Below, piece after piece: positions 1 through 5,952 of a stretch of 6,008 bases of DNA. The position numbers were made by a program, and so were the translations under genes. Under the pieces are notes generated by a model, which saw only the letters and a list, made by a program, of their open reading frames with translations, did no database searches and had not been told where the DNA came from. Position 1 is the first letter of the stretch. Each line of letters opens with the position of its first letter. Source of the DNA: Candidatus Omnitrophica bacterium CG02_land_8_20_14_3_00__42_8 (GTDB taxonomy: Bacteria > Omnitrophota > Gorgyraeia > Gorgyraeales > Gorgyraeaceae); the NCBI GenBank assembly GCA_002780805.1, contig PEUD01000097.1:794-6801 (forward strand), in the 5' to 3' direction.

Positions 1-1
1 A

Positions 2-898
2 GAAGAGATAAAGATGTACCAGGATCTCCCCAATCATTACGTGCACGACATATTGGCCGGGATTATGTGGCCCGGGAATTCGCTCGGTTTTTCTATTGCC
101 GGCACCATGGATTCGGTTAATTCTATTTTGAGGAATGACATAGTTGAGTATAAAAATTCGAATTACATACCCCGTAACATCGTTGTTGTTTTATGCGGCA
201 ACGTGGATCATGATGCGATGGAATCCATGCTTAAAAAAATATTCGCAGTTCATGCCGGAATAAAAACTAAATCTGCGGAGACATTCCATAATAACCAGTC
301 AAGGCCCCGCATAAAGGTTATGGACAAAGATACGAAACAAACTCATCTATGCGTGGGATTGCATACTTTCGGAAAAGCCCATAAAGACAGGTATGCGCTG
401 GGATTACTGCACGTTATTTTAGGTGCCAATATGTCGTCCAGGCTATTTGAAAACATAAGGGAGAAAAAAGGCCTCGCGTATGAGATTGGCGCTGAGGTCA
501 AAAGATACAATGAGACGGGCGCGTTCGTGATACACGCCGGCACAGAGCACAAAAAGGCCGGAAAGGCTATCCGCTGCATATTGGAGGAGTTGAAGGAAAT
601 AAAAAAGAATTATGTAGCGGCAGGTGAATTAGAAAGGGCAAAAGAATTTTTCAAAGTCCAGCTATTGATGGCGCTGGAAGATACGATTGAGCACATGTTA
701 TGGCTCGGGGATTACGAGACTTCATTTAATAAGCTGCCGGAAACAGCTGATATTATAAAAAAGATTGAGGCTGTCACGGCAGATGACATAAGGCGGGTTA
801 GCCAAAACATATTTAATAGCTCGGGCCTGAATGTGGCTATGATAGGTTCTCTTGAGGATAGAGAGCGGAAAGAAATAGAAAAAAACATGATTTTATAA
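2..898 (+). CDS. M16-family zinc peptidase (insulinase/processing-peptidase-like), 5' end outside window
   Basis: The reading frame is open from the left edge, so the first in-frame ATG (14) is probably internal; about 298 codons are visible. M16 peptidases are zinc metallopeptidases of roughly 410-430 residues in the single-chain bacterial form, so about 110-130 N-terminal residues, including the HxxEH zinc motif, should lie upstream. The visible part opens with EEIKMYQDLPN, which matches the family segment carrying the third zinc ligand (a Glu), then LGFSIAGT and a D..EY....Y.P.N stretch that ends the first domain. The second domain shows the hallmark SSRLFENIREKKGLAY at visible residues 145-160, where the Arg/Tyr pair contributes to substrate binding. 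Stop codon TAA at 896-898 directly abuts the Shine-Dalgarno of rpe, which suggests translational coupling. Whether the enzyme is active cannot be judged without the missing HxxEH. Substrate and location are unknown; many relatives are periplasmic or cytoplasmic peptide-degrading enzymes. Confidence 0.9.
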   Translation, partial: EEIKMYQDLPNHYVHDILAGIMWPGNSLGFSIAGTMDSVNSILRNDIVEYKNSNYIPRNIVVVLCGNVDHDAMESMLKKIFAVHAGIKTKSAETFHNNQSRPRIKVMDKDTKQTHLCVGLHTFGKAHKDRYALGLLHVILGANMSSRLFENIREKKGLAYEIGAEVKRYNETGAFVIHAGTEHKKAGKAIRCILEELKEIKKNYVAAGELERAKEFFKVQLLMALEDTIEHMLWLGDYETSFNKLPETADIIKKIEAVTADDIRRVSQNIFNSSGLNVAMIGSLEDRERKEIEKNMIL

Positions 899-906
899 GA
901 GGTGAT
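899..906 (+). promoter_or_regulatory. Shine-Dalgarno of rpe, decides its start
   Basis: GAGGTGAT is an eight-base match to the 16S anti-Shine-Dalgarno. It lies immediately after the stop codon of the peptidase gene and just before ATG at 908. The alternative in-frame GTG at 902 lies inside this site, so it cannot be served by it; ATG 908 is therefore chosen. Confidence 0.8.
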
Positions 907-907
907 T

Positions 908-1618
908 ATGGATAGAAAAATATTAGTAGCCCCTAGTTTATTGTCGGCAGATTTTTCAATCCTTAGGGACGAGATAAAAAAAATCGAAGATTCAGGCGCA
1001 GACATGATACATCTTGATGTAATGGACGGCCATTTTGTGCCGAATATCACTATAGGCCCTTTAATAGCCGCGGCAGTCAGAAAATGCACGGACATGATTC
1101 TGGACGTGCATCTCATGATTGAAGAGCCGCATAAATTTATCAGGGATTTTGCGGAAGCGGGAAGCGATATTATAACTATTCATGCCGAAGCTTACGGTAA
1201 AGGGCATAGAGCAGAGACTAAAGAGTTAAAAAAAGGAACATCCATGACTGCTAATAAGATAGATGAAGGACGCGTGAAAGAAGTGCTGTCGCAGATAAAG
1301 TCTTTTGGAAAAAAGGCTGGCATATCACTGAACCCTGATTCCCCCTTATGCATAGAAGGCATATTAAAAGATGCAGATATGGTTTTATTTATGTCAGTTC
1401 ATCCAGGCTTTGGCGGGCAAGGTTTTATAGAAACCGTGCTGCCGAAAATAAAGGCATTGAGGAAAATCTATTCTGGAGACATAGAAGTAGACGGCGGGAT
1501 AAATGACAAGAACGCTCGATCAGTTATTGACGCAGGCGCAAATATATTGGTGGCAGGATCGTATTTTTTTGGGGCAAAAGATAAATTAGAAGCAGTAAAG
1601 TTACTCCGCACAGCATAA
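908..1618 (+). CDS. rpe: Ribulose-phosphate 3-epimerase
   Basis: This enzyme interconverts D-ribulose 5-phosphate and D-xylulose 5-phosphate in the cytoplasmic pentose phosphate pathway. The 236-residue protein is a TIM barrel with all family signatures: APSLLSADF (residues 8-16), HLDVMDGHFVPN (35-46), DVHLM (66-70), SVHPGFGGQGF (163-173), VDGGI (194-198) and the phosphate-binding VAGSYFFG (215-222). The predicted metal ligands are H35, D37, H68 and D195, with D37 and D195 as the acid/base pair; all are present. Start ATG 908 is chosen because the Shine-Dalgarno covers the upstream GTG. The protein is somewhat longer than the usual 215-225 residues: between HAEA (92-95) and AGISLNP there are about 41 residues where canonical enzymes have about 19, so a charged insert of about 22 residues (roughly 97-120) is inferred. 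It follows the M16 gene with a 9-base gap. The stop codon overlaps the left end of an inverted-repeat element. Confidence 0.95.
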   Translation: MDRKILVAPSLLSADFSILRDEIKKIEDSGADMIHLDVMDGHFVPNITIGPLIAAAVRKCTDMILDVHLMIEEPHKFIRDFAEAGSDIITIHAEAYGKGHRAETKELKKGTSMTANKIDEGRVKEVLSQIKSFGKKAGISLNPDSPLCIEGILKDADMVLFMSVHPGFGGQGFIETVLPKIKALRKIYSGDIEVDGGINDKNARSVIDAGANILVAGSYFFGAKDKLEAVKLLRTA

Positions 1619-1729
1619 TATTCTTCGAGCGGTAATAGCGATGTATGCATGTAAGCAAAGTCGAGAAGTATATAATGGTTCTCGACTCATCCGCCACTGT
1701 AGCAATGGCGGACTCGCTCGAACAATATT
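1617..1729. repeat. Composite inverted-repeat element between rpe and the mutase gene
   Basis: The outer arms at 1617-1631 and 1715-1729 (AATATTCTTCGAGCG against its complement) match at 14 of 15 positions. Inside are two further hairpins: AGTCGAGAA at 1659-1667 pairs perfectly with TTCTCGACT at 1679-1687, and CCGCCA at 1691-1696 pairs with TGGCGG at 1706-1711. A weak palindrome around ATGCAT lies at 1645-1650. The whole would fold as a multi-branched structure in RNA or extruded DNA. The left arm starts within the rpe stop codon. It resembles a small non-autonomous palindromic repeat more than a terminator because no T-run follows. No coding potential is seen; function is unknown. Confidence 0.7.
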
Positions 1730-1750
1730 GAACTAGAAAGGATAATAGCA

Positions 1751-3169
1751 ATGGGCATTAAATTCGGAACAGACGGCTGGAGAGCAATAATCTCTCAGGA
1801 TTTTACATTTGAAAACGTAAGGATTGCTTCGCAGGCAGTCGCGGACCATTTTGTAGGGGCGGCACATTGTGCCGCCCCTACATTTATCATAGGTTACGAT
1901 TGGAGATTTTTATCCGAGAAATACGCTGAACTCGCGGTGGAGGTTTTAGCTGGCAATGGGATCAAAGTTTTGCTTTCAGATAAGGCTGTTCCTACTCCGC
2001 TAGTGAGTTTTGCCATAAAAAATAAAAAATTATCCGGCGGGCTCATGATAACAGCCAGCCATAATCCGCCTTATTACAACGGCCTGAAAATAAAAGCGCC
2101 TTACGGAGGTTCTGCAGATGAAGGTATAACAAAGTCGGTAGAATCGCTGTTGGCCAAAAATCCCGTGCGGTCCATGGAGTTTAAAAAAGGCATAGACTCA
2201 GGGGCGATAGAGCTTGTGGACCTGAAAAAAGATTATATGAAATTCGTAAAAGCCTACATTGATTTCAAACCTATGAGAAACGCGAAGATAAACGCGCTGG
2301 TTGATTGCATGCACGGCGTAGGAGACGGCTATATCCCGGAGATACTCAAAGGCACGAAAATAAAAATTACCCAGATAAGGACAGGGAGAGATACTTTATT
2401 CGGAGGAATAAATCCGGAACCTATCCCGAAAAATCTGGAAGCAACTTTTCAGGCAATGAAAGACAAAAAATCAAACTATGATATCTGCATCGTGAACGAC
2501 GGCGATGCGGACAGGATAGGCGCTGTTACGCCCGGCGGAAAATTTATGGGCGCAGGCCAGATAATGGCATTATTGTTACTTCATTTTATAGAAGATAGAC
2601 TTTGGAAAGGTGGGGTTGTAAAGACTGTTTCAAATACCACGCTCATAGACCTTATCGCCAAAAAGTATGGCTTGAAACTCTATGAAACGCCTGTTGGGTT
2701 CAAGTATATATGCAGGCTCATGCTGGATGAAGATATTCTTATAGGCGGGGAGGAATCAGGCGGGATAGGCGTAAAGGGTTACATGCCGGAAAGGGACGGC
2801 ATGCTTCTCGGCGTGCTTCTTGTGGAAATGATGGCGCACAGAAAAAAAGGAATACTGGAAATAATAAAAGACGTGGAAAAAGAATATGGTTCGTTCCGGT
2901 ATCAAAGGATAGACATGGATTATCCGGACGATAAGAAGAAGAAATTGATGGAGTTATTGAAGACTAACCCGCTAAAACAAGTTTGCGGCAAGAACGTGAA
3001 AGAGACAAAGTCTTTTGATGGCTATAAATTTATAATGGACGACAATAGCTGGTTGATTTTGAGATTATCAGGTACTGAACCGATATTGAGGATATACGCA
3101 GAAGCCTCCGGCGAAAAGATAGCCAAGTCATACCTGGATTTCGGCAAAAACCTAGCCCTCAGCCTATAA
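1751..3169 (+). CDS. Phosphoglucomutase/phosphomannomutase family protein (alpha-D-phosphohexomutase)
   Basis: Members of this family move phosphate between C1 and C6 of hexose or hexosamine phosphates, in the cytoplasm, supplying precursors for polysaccharide, glycogen or cell envelope. The 472-residue protein has all four domains: KFGTDGWRAII at the N-terminus (4-14), the phosphoserine loop TASHNP with catalytic S103, the Mg2+ loop DGDADR (250-255), the sugar-recognition loop GGEESGG (332-338) and the C-terminal phosphate-binding RLSGTEP (438-444). The DGW form at the N-terminus differs from the DGIRG typical of GlmM, so phosphoglucomutase or phosphomannomutase activity is more likely than phosphoglucosamine mutase, but substrate cannot be fixed from sequence. 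ATG 1751 has a Shine-Dalgarno AAGGA (1738-1742) eight bases upstream. Odd point: a perfect 31-base palindrome (1852-1882) is translated in frame as VGAAHCAAPT (residues 35-44), just before the conserved IIGYD strand, where relatives have a variable linker. Confidence 0.93.
   Translation: MGIKFGTDGWRAIISQDFTFENVRIASQAVADHFVGAAHCAAPTFIIGYDWRFLSEKYAELAVEVLAGNGIKVLLSDKAVPTPLVSFAIKNKKLSGGLMITASHNPPYYNGLKIKAPYGGSADEGITKSVESLLAKNPVRSMEFKKGIDSGAIELVDLKKDYMKFVKAYIDFKPMRNAKINALVDCMHGVGDGYIPEILKGTKIKITQIRTGRDTLFGGINPEPIPKNLEATFQAMKDKKSNYDICIVNDGDADRIGAVTPGGKFMGAGQIMALLLLHFIEDRLWKGGVVKTVSNTTLIDLIAKKYGLKLYETPVGFKYICRLMLDEDILIGGEESGGIGVKGYMPERDGMLLGVLLVEMMAHRKKGILEIIKDVEKEYGSFRYQRIDMDYPDDKKKKLMELLKTNPLKQVCGKNVKETKSFDGYKFIMDDNSWLILRLSGTEPILRIYAEASGEKIAKSYLDFGKNLALSL
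1852..1882. repeat. Perfect 31-base palindrome inside the mutase coding sequence
   Basis: TGTAGGGGCGGCACA (1852-1866) is the exact reverse complement of TGTGCCGCCCCTACA (1868-1882), with the single T at 1867 as centre. It is more G+C-rich than the surrounding gene. It covers the end of codon 34 through codon 44. A perfect 15-bp match is not expected by chance inside a gene and points to insertion of a repeat element that left the reading frame open. As RNA it would form a very stable hairpin with a short loop about 100 bases into the mRNA. Confidence 0.85.
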
Positions 3170-3170
3170 C

Positions 3171-3219
3171 AAGGTTACACTCTGACGGTTACACTCTGAC
3201 ATTGTCAGAGTGTAACCTT
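3171..3219. repeat. Palindrome with tandem half-copy upstream of lepA
   Basis: GGTTACACTCTGAC occurs twice in direct tandem (3173-3186 and 3187-3200). It is followed by the reverse-complement arm ending at 3217, or 3219 if paired with the first copy. The second copy forms a perfect 15-bp stem (3187-3201 with 3203-3217) around a one-base centre T at 3202; the first copy can form a 16-bp stem (3171-3186 with 3204-3219). The same core recurs at 5872-5910 in opposite orientation, so this is a dispersed family. No T-run follows, so an intrinsic terminator is unlikely. Confidence 0.8.
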
Positions 3220-3220
3220 T

Positions 3221-3225
3221 GAGAG
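3221..3225 (+). promoter_or_regulatory. Probable weak Shine-Dalgarno of lepA
   Basis: GAGAG lies 10 bases before ATG 3236 and 4 bases before an alternative TTG at 3230. The ATG is preferred because family members begin a few residues before IRNF.IIAHIDHGK. The site is part of AGAGTGTA (3222-3229), which also occurs in the right arm of the preceding palindrome (3207-3214) and is complementary to TACACTCT in its left arms. Confidence 0.45.
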
Positions 3226-3235
3226 TGTATTGATT

Positions 3236-5029
3236 ATGAATAAAGACAAGATACGGAATTTTTGCATTATTGCGCACATAGACCACGGAAAGTCCACGCT
3301 CGCCGATAGGCTTATACAGCTTACTAATACTGTGGAAAAGAGGCAGTTTAGAGAGCAATTGCTGGATGATATGGATCTGGAGCGGGAACGCGGCATTACT
3401 ATCAAGGCAAGCGCTGTCAGGATGTCGTACAAGGCGGTCAGCGGCGATATTTACGAATTAAATCTTATAGATACGCCGGGGCATGTCGACTTCAGCTATG
3501 AAGTTTCAAAATCTTTATCAGCCTGCGAAGGCGCCGTGCTTTTAGTTGACGCGGCCCAGGGCGTGGAGGCCCAGACAGTCGCTAATCTGCAGCATGCGCT
3601 TGATAAGAAGCTTACCATAATTCCTGTCATAAATAAAATTGATCTGCAGAATGCGGATATTGAAAGAGTCAAGAATGAGATAAAAGGCATTTTGAATGTT
3701 GAAGATAATGAAATAATACTCGCCAGCGCAAAAGAAGGCATCGGGACCAAGGAACTTCTTGAAAGAATAATAAAGGATGTTCCTCCGCCTAGCGGGAGCA
3801 GCGACGAAACACTCCAGGCATTGTTATTTGATTCAGCGTATGACACTTACAGGGGCGTAATAGTTTATGTAAGGGTTGTAAACGGCGTAATCAGAAAAGG
3901 CATGGACATGCTCATGATGTCCAGTTCTAAAAAATATGAGGTCCATGAAGTGGGGATATTCAGGCCTCAGATGGAGCCTGTGGACAGCCTTTCATGCGGA
4001 GATGTCGGTTATGTCATCTGCCAGATAAAAGAAGCCAAGGATGTAAAGAACGGCGATACTATTACTGACGCCAAGCGGCCCGCGGACAAACCTTTAATAG
4101 GTTATAAACAGCTCAAGTGCATGGTGTTCTGCGGCATCTATCCTGTTAATTCAAAGGATTTTGATTTTCTAAAAAATGCCATTGAAAAATTAGAATTAAG
4201 CGATTCATCTTTTGTGTATGAGCCTGAAAATTCTCCGTCATTGGGGTTTGGCTATAGGGCTGGTTTTCTCGGGCTTTTGCACATGGAGATAGCCCAGGAA
4301 AGATTGGAGAGAGAATACGGCCTGAATCTTGTTATCACCACGCCGAGCGTTGCTTACAGGGTCAGGGATAAAAAAGGGAAAGTCACGGAAGTTGATAACC
4401 CCAGCAAATTGCCGGGGCCTCAGGATATAGCTGAAATTTCAGAGCCGTTTGCAGCTACTTACATAATGGTGCCCCAGGATACATTAAGCATGGTTATAGA
4501 GTTTGCGAAATCGAGGCGCGGAGAATACAAATCAACAGAATACATCTCTCAGGAAAAGATAAAGCTTATTTTCGAAATGCCGCTGTCCGAACTTATAGTT
4601 GATTTTTATGACAAGATAAAATCAATGACAAGGGGCTATGGTTCTCTGGATTACGAAATAAGCGAATACAGGCCGGGAAACCTTGTAAAGCTTGATATAT
4701 TGATAAACGGCGATCCTTGCGATGCGCTTTCCTCGATTGTTCATAAGGAGAAATCCCAGTATAGAGGCAGGATACTCGCGGCTAAGCTTAAAGAGCTTAT
4801 CCCTAGGCAGATGTTTGAAGTAGCGATACAGGCGGCAATAGGAAATAATGTGGTAGCCAGAGAGACAGTCAGGCCGATGAGTAAAAACGTGACCGCAAAA
4901 TGTTATGGTGGAGATATTTCCAGGAAACGCAAGCTCTGGGAAAAACAAAAAGAAGGGAAAAAGCGGATGAAACAATTCGGCAAGGTGCAGATACCGCAGG
5001 AAGCATTTTTAGCCGTTTTAAAAATCTAG
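3236..5029 (+). CDS. lepA: Elongation factor 4 (LepA), ribosome-associated GTPase
   Basis: LepA is a translational GTPase related to EF-G that binds the ribosome and has been linked to back-translocation, stress recovery and ribosome assembly. The 597-residue protein matches the family's usual length of about 600. GTPase motifs are complete: G1 AHIDHGKST (13-21), G2 RGITIK (52-57), G3 DTPGH (79-83, with the catalytic His), G4 NKID (133-136) and G5 SAK (164-166). Domain II follows, then the EF-G-like domains with LGFGYRAGFLGLLHMEI, then the LepA-specific C-terminal domain ending in YGGDISRKRKL, EKQKEGKKRMKQFGKV and IPQEAFLAVL, which separates it from EF-G and from BipA/TypA. ATG 3236 gives the expected short N-terminus; the Shine-Dalgarno is weak and lies against a strong palindrome, so translation may be structure-dependent. 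It is followed by lepB, a pairing found in many bacteria. Confidence 0.97.
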   Translation: MNKDKIRNFCIIAHIDHGKSTLADRLIQLTNTVEKRQFREQLLDDMDLERERGITIKASAVRMSYKAVSGDIYELNLIDTPGHVDFSYEVSKSLSACEGAVLLVDAAQGVEAQTVANLQHALDKKLTIIPVINKIDLQNADIERVKNEIKGILNVEDNEIILASAKEGIGTKELLERIIKDVPPPSGSSDETLQALLFDSAYDTYRGVIVYVRVVNGVIRKGMDMLMMSSSKKYEVHEVGIFRPQMEPVDSLSCGDVGYVICQIKEAKDVKNGDTITDAKRPADKPLIGYKQLKCMVFCGIYPVNSKDFDFLKNAIEKLELSDSSFVYEPENSPSLGFGYRAGFLGLLHMEIAQERLEREYGLNLVITTPSVAYRVRDKKGKVTEVDNPSKLPGPQDIAEISEPFAATYIMVPQDTLSMVIEFAKSRRGEYKSTEYISQEKIKLIFEMPLSELIVDFYDKIKSMTRGYGSLDYEISEYRPGNLVKLDILINGDPCDALSSIVHKEKSQYRGRILAAKLKELIPRQMFEVAIQAAIGNNVVARETVRPMSKNVTAKCYGGDISRKRKLWEKQKEGKKRMKQFGKVQIPQEAFLAVLKI

Positions 5030-5128
5030 TAATCGCGGAAATACGCGGAAGCTGACGTTTGATTTCCGCGTGGTTCAGCGTCAGTTGCGAGCGTAGCGAG
5101 CAACTGCTTCCGCGTAGTTCAGCGATTA
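5030..5128. repeat. Composite inverted-repeat element between lepA and lepB
   Basis: The outer arms 5030-5052 and 5106-5128 match at 21 of 23 positions (TAATCGC at the tips, TACGCGGAAGC at the base of the arms). Internal pairings are CTGACG 5052-5057 with CGTCAG 5079-5084, AGTTGC 5083-5088 with GCAACT 5100-5105, and a competing CGCGGAAA 5034-5041 with TTTCCGCG 5063-5070. It contains GAGCGTAGCGAGC (5089-5101). It starts on the base after the lepA stop and ends five bases before the lepB Shine-Dalgarno, so it fills almost the entire spacer. No T-run follows it; a small repeat element or structured leader is more likely than a terminator. Confidence 0.7.
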
Positions 5129-5143
5129 AGAAAGGAAGCGTGC

Positions 5144-5686
5144 ATGAACAACAAGATGCGTTATTGGATGAAAGAATGGATTGAGCCCATAATCATAGCC
5201 GTAATACTCGCTTTGATAATAAGGACGTTTGTCGTGCAGGCATTCAAGATACCCACAGGTTCTATGAGGCCTACTTTAATTGAGGGAGACAGGATACTGG
5301 TAAGTAAGTTTATATATAAATTCAGGGAACCGAAAAGGGGGGAAGTAATTGTTTTTATATCTCCTGAGGATAAGAAAAAGGACTTTATAAAAAGGCTTGT
5401 AGGCCTGCCTAATGAAAATATTCAGCTTTCAAACGGCGCTATCCTGGTAAATAATGCCCCCGTAGAAGAATGCCCTCTATTAAAAAAACAGTATTATTAT
5501 AATAGGGGAGATTTTGGCGCAGAAAGGCAAATCGTCACAATTCCTAATGATGCTTATTACGTGTTAGGGGATAATAGTCTTTCCAGCCGCGACTCGAGAT
5601 ATTGGGGTTTTATGCCAAAAAAGTTTCTATTGGGCAAGGCATTTTTAATATACTGGCCGCCAAACAGGATAGGTATAGTTAAGTAG
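5144..5686 (+). CDS. lepB: Signal peptidase I
   Basis: This membrane serine protease removes signal peptides from exported proteins on the outer face of the cytoplasmic membrane, using a Ser/Lys dyad. The 180-residue protein has one N-terminal membrane segment (about residues 15-31, PIIIAVILALIIRTFVV), then the catalytic Ser motif PTGSMRPTL with S40, the substrate-binding segment around GDRILVSKF (48-56), the catalytic Lys in DFIKRLVGLP with K83, and the conserved C-terminal box GDNSLSSRDSRYWGF (142-156). It is short, resembling the single-membrane-segment forms of Gram-positive and many other bacteria rather than the two-segment E. coli form of over 320 residues. ATG 5144 has Shine-Dalgarno AAGGA (5132-5136) seven bases upstream. 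It follows lepA after a spacer filled by an inverted-repeat element. All key residues are present, so it should be active. Confidence 0.95.
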   Translation: MNNKMRYWMKEWIEPIIIAVILALIIRTFVVQAFKIPTGSMRPTLIEGDRILVSKFIYKFREPKRGEVIVFISPEDKKKDFIKRLVGLPNENIQLSNGAILVNNAPVEECPLLKKQYYYNRGDFGAERQIVTIPNDAYYVLGDNSLSSRDSRYWGFMPKKFLLGKAFLIYWPPNRIGIVK

Positions 5687-5707
5687 CCATCAGCTATATC
5701 CATGAAT

Positions 5708-5771
5708 TGTAGCTGCAGCGCCTTGCGCTGCTGATATGACAGCATTGGCACCATAAGATGGTGCAGCTACA
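5708..5771. repeat. Three-way-junction-like inverted repeat after lepB
   Basis: TGTAGCTGCA (5708-5717) is the exact complement of TGCAGCTACA (5762-5771). The inner parts of these arms can instead form two hairpins that abut the outer stem: GCAGCG 5715-5720 with CGCTGC 5726-5731, and GCACCAT 5748-5754 with ATGGTGC 5758-5764. With a 7-bp outer stem (5708-5714 with 5765-5771) the three helices meet without a gap on either outer side. The TGTAG and CTACA tips are the same as those of the palindrome inside the mutase gene. Confidence 0.65.
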
Positions 5772-5772
5772 T

Positions 5773-5806
5773 CTACATGCTGTAGCCACAAAGCTTGCTT
5801 GTGTAG
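5773..5806. repeat. Small hairpins with repeated CTACA/TGTAG motif
   Basis: CTACA (5773-5777) can pair with TGTAG at 5781-5785 or at 5802-5806, and CACAA (5787-5791) with TTGTG (5799-5803). These follow the previous element directly and reuse its tip motif, so they may be part of the same repeat or a decayed copy. The pairings are short and individually weak. Confidence 0.35.
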
Positions 5807-5871
5807 TTTTCGAGGCAGATTTTTCTTGATAGTATAGGAAATTATATCAATCTTTTTAATCTCAAAATGCC

Positions 5872-5910
5872 CTAAGTTGACACTCTGACAATGTCAGAGT
5901 GTCACCTTAG
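5872..5910. repeat. Palindrome, second copy of the lepA-upstream family
   Basis: The arms 5872-5890 (CTAAGTTGACACTCTGACA) and 5892-5910 match at 18 of 19 positions around a single centre A at 5891. The core ACACTCTGACA with its complement is shared with 3187-3217, and the centre ACAATGT is the reverse complement of ACATTGT there, so the two copies are inverted relative to each other. The outer arm bases differ (TTGACAC here, GGTTACAC there), as expected for diverged copies. Confidence 0.8.
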
Positions 5911-5952
5911 CGATAAGACATAAGAAGATCTCTCTCTGCTTCAGGCGGATCG

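Noticed and set aside
902..907. GTG at 902 as the rpe start
   Set aside because: It lies within the Shine-Dalgarno GAGGTGAT; ATG 908 has correct spacing and gives the usual N-terminus.
712..1116. Minus-strand open frame across the peptidase-rpe junction
   Set aside because: It runs antisense to two clearly recognised genes, has no recognisable motif, and is best explained as a shadow frame; the same holds for the other minus-strand frames in the window.
1671..1676. TATAAT in the rpe-mutase spacer as a -10 promoter element
   Set aside because: The bases about 17 upstream (CATGTA) do not resemble a -35, there is no extended -10, and the hexamer lies in the loop of a perfect 9-bp hairpin.
1617..1729. 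A tRNA or other known structural RNA in the multi-hairpin spacer
   Set aside because: There is no tRNA-like T-loop (GTTCGANTC type), anticodon arm or CCA end, and the stem lengths do not fit a cloverleaf.
3187..3219. Intrinsic terminator after the mutase gene
   Set aside because: The stem is strong but only three T residues follow, and lepA begins at once; the palindrome also recurs at 5872-5910 as a dispersed repeat.
3230..3235. TTG at 3230 as the lepA start
   Set aside because: It is only four bases from the GAGAG site and adds two residues not expected for the family; ATG 3236 fits better.
5872..5910. Intrinsic terminator of the lepA-lepB unit
   Set aside because: The hairpin is nearly 190 bases past the lepB stop and is followed by CGATAAG, not a T-run.
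3171..5910. CRISPR-type repeats
   Set aside because: Only two family copies are present, they are over 2.6 kb apart and inverted, and there are no regular spacers.
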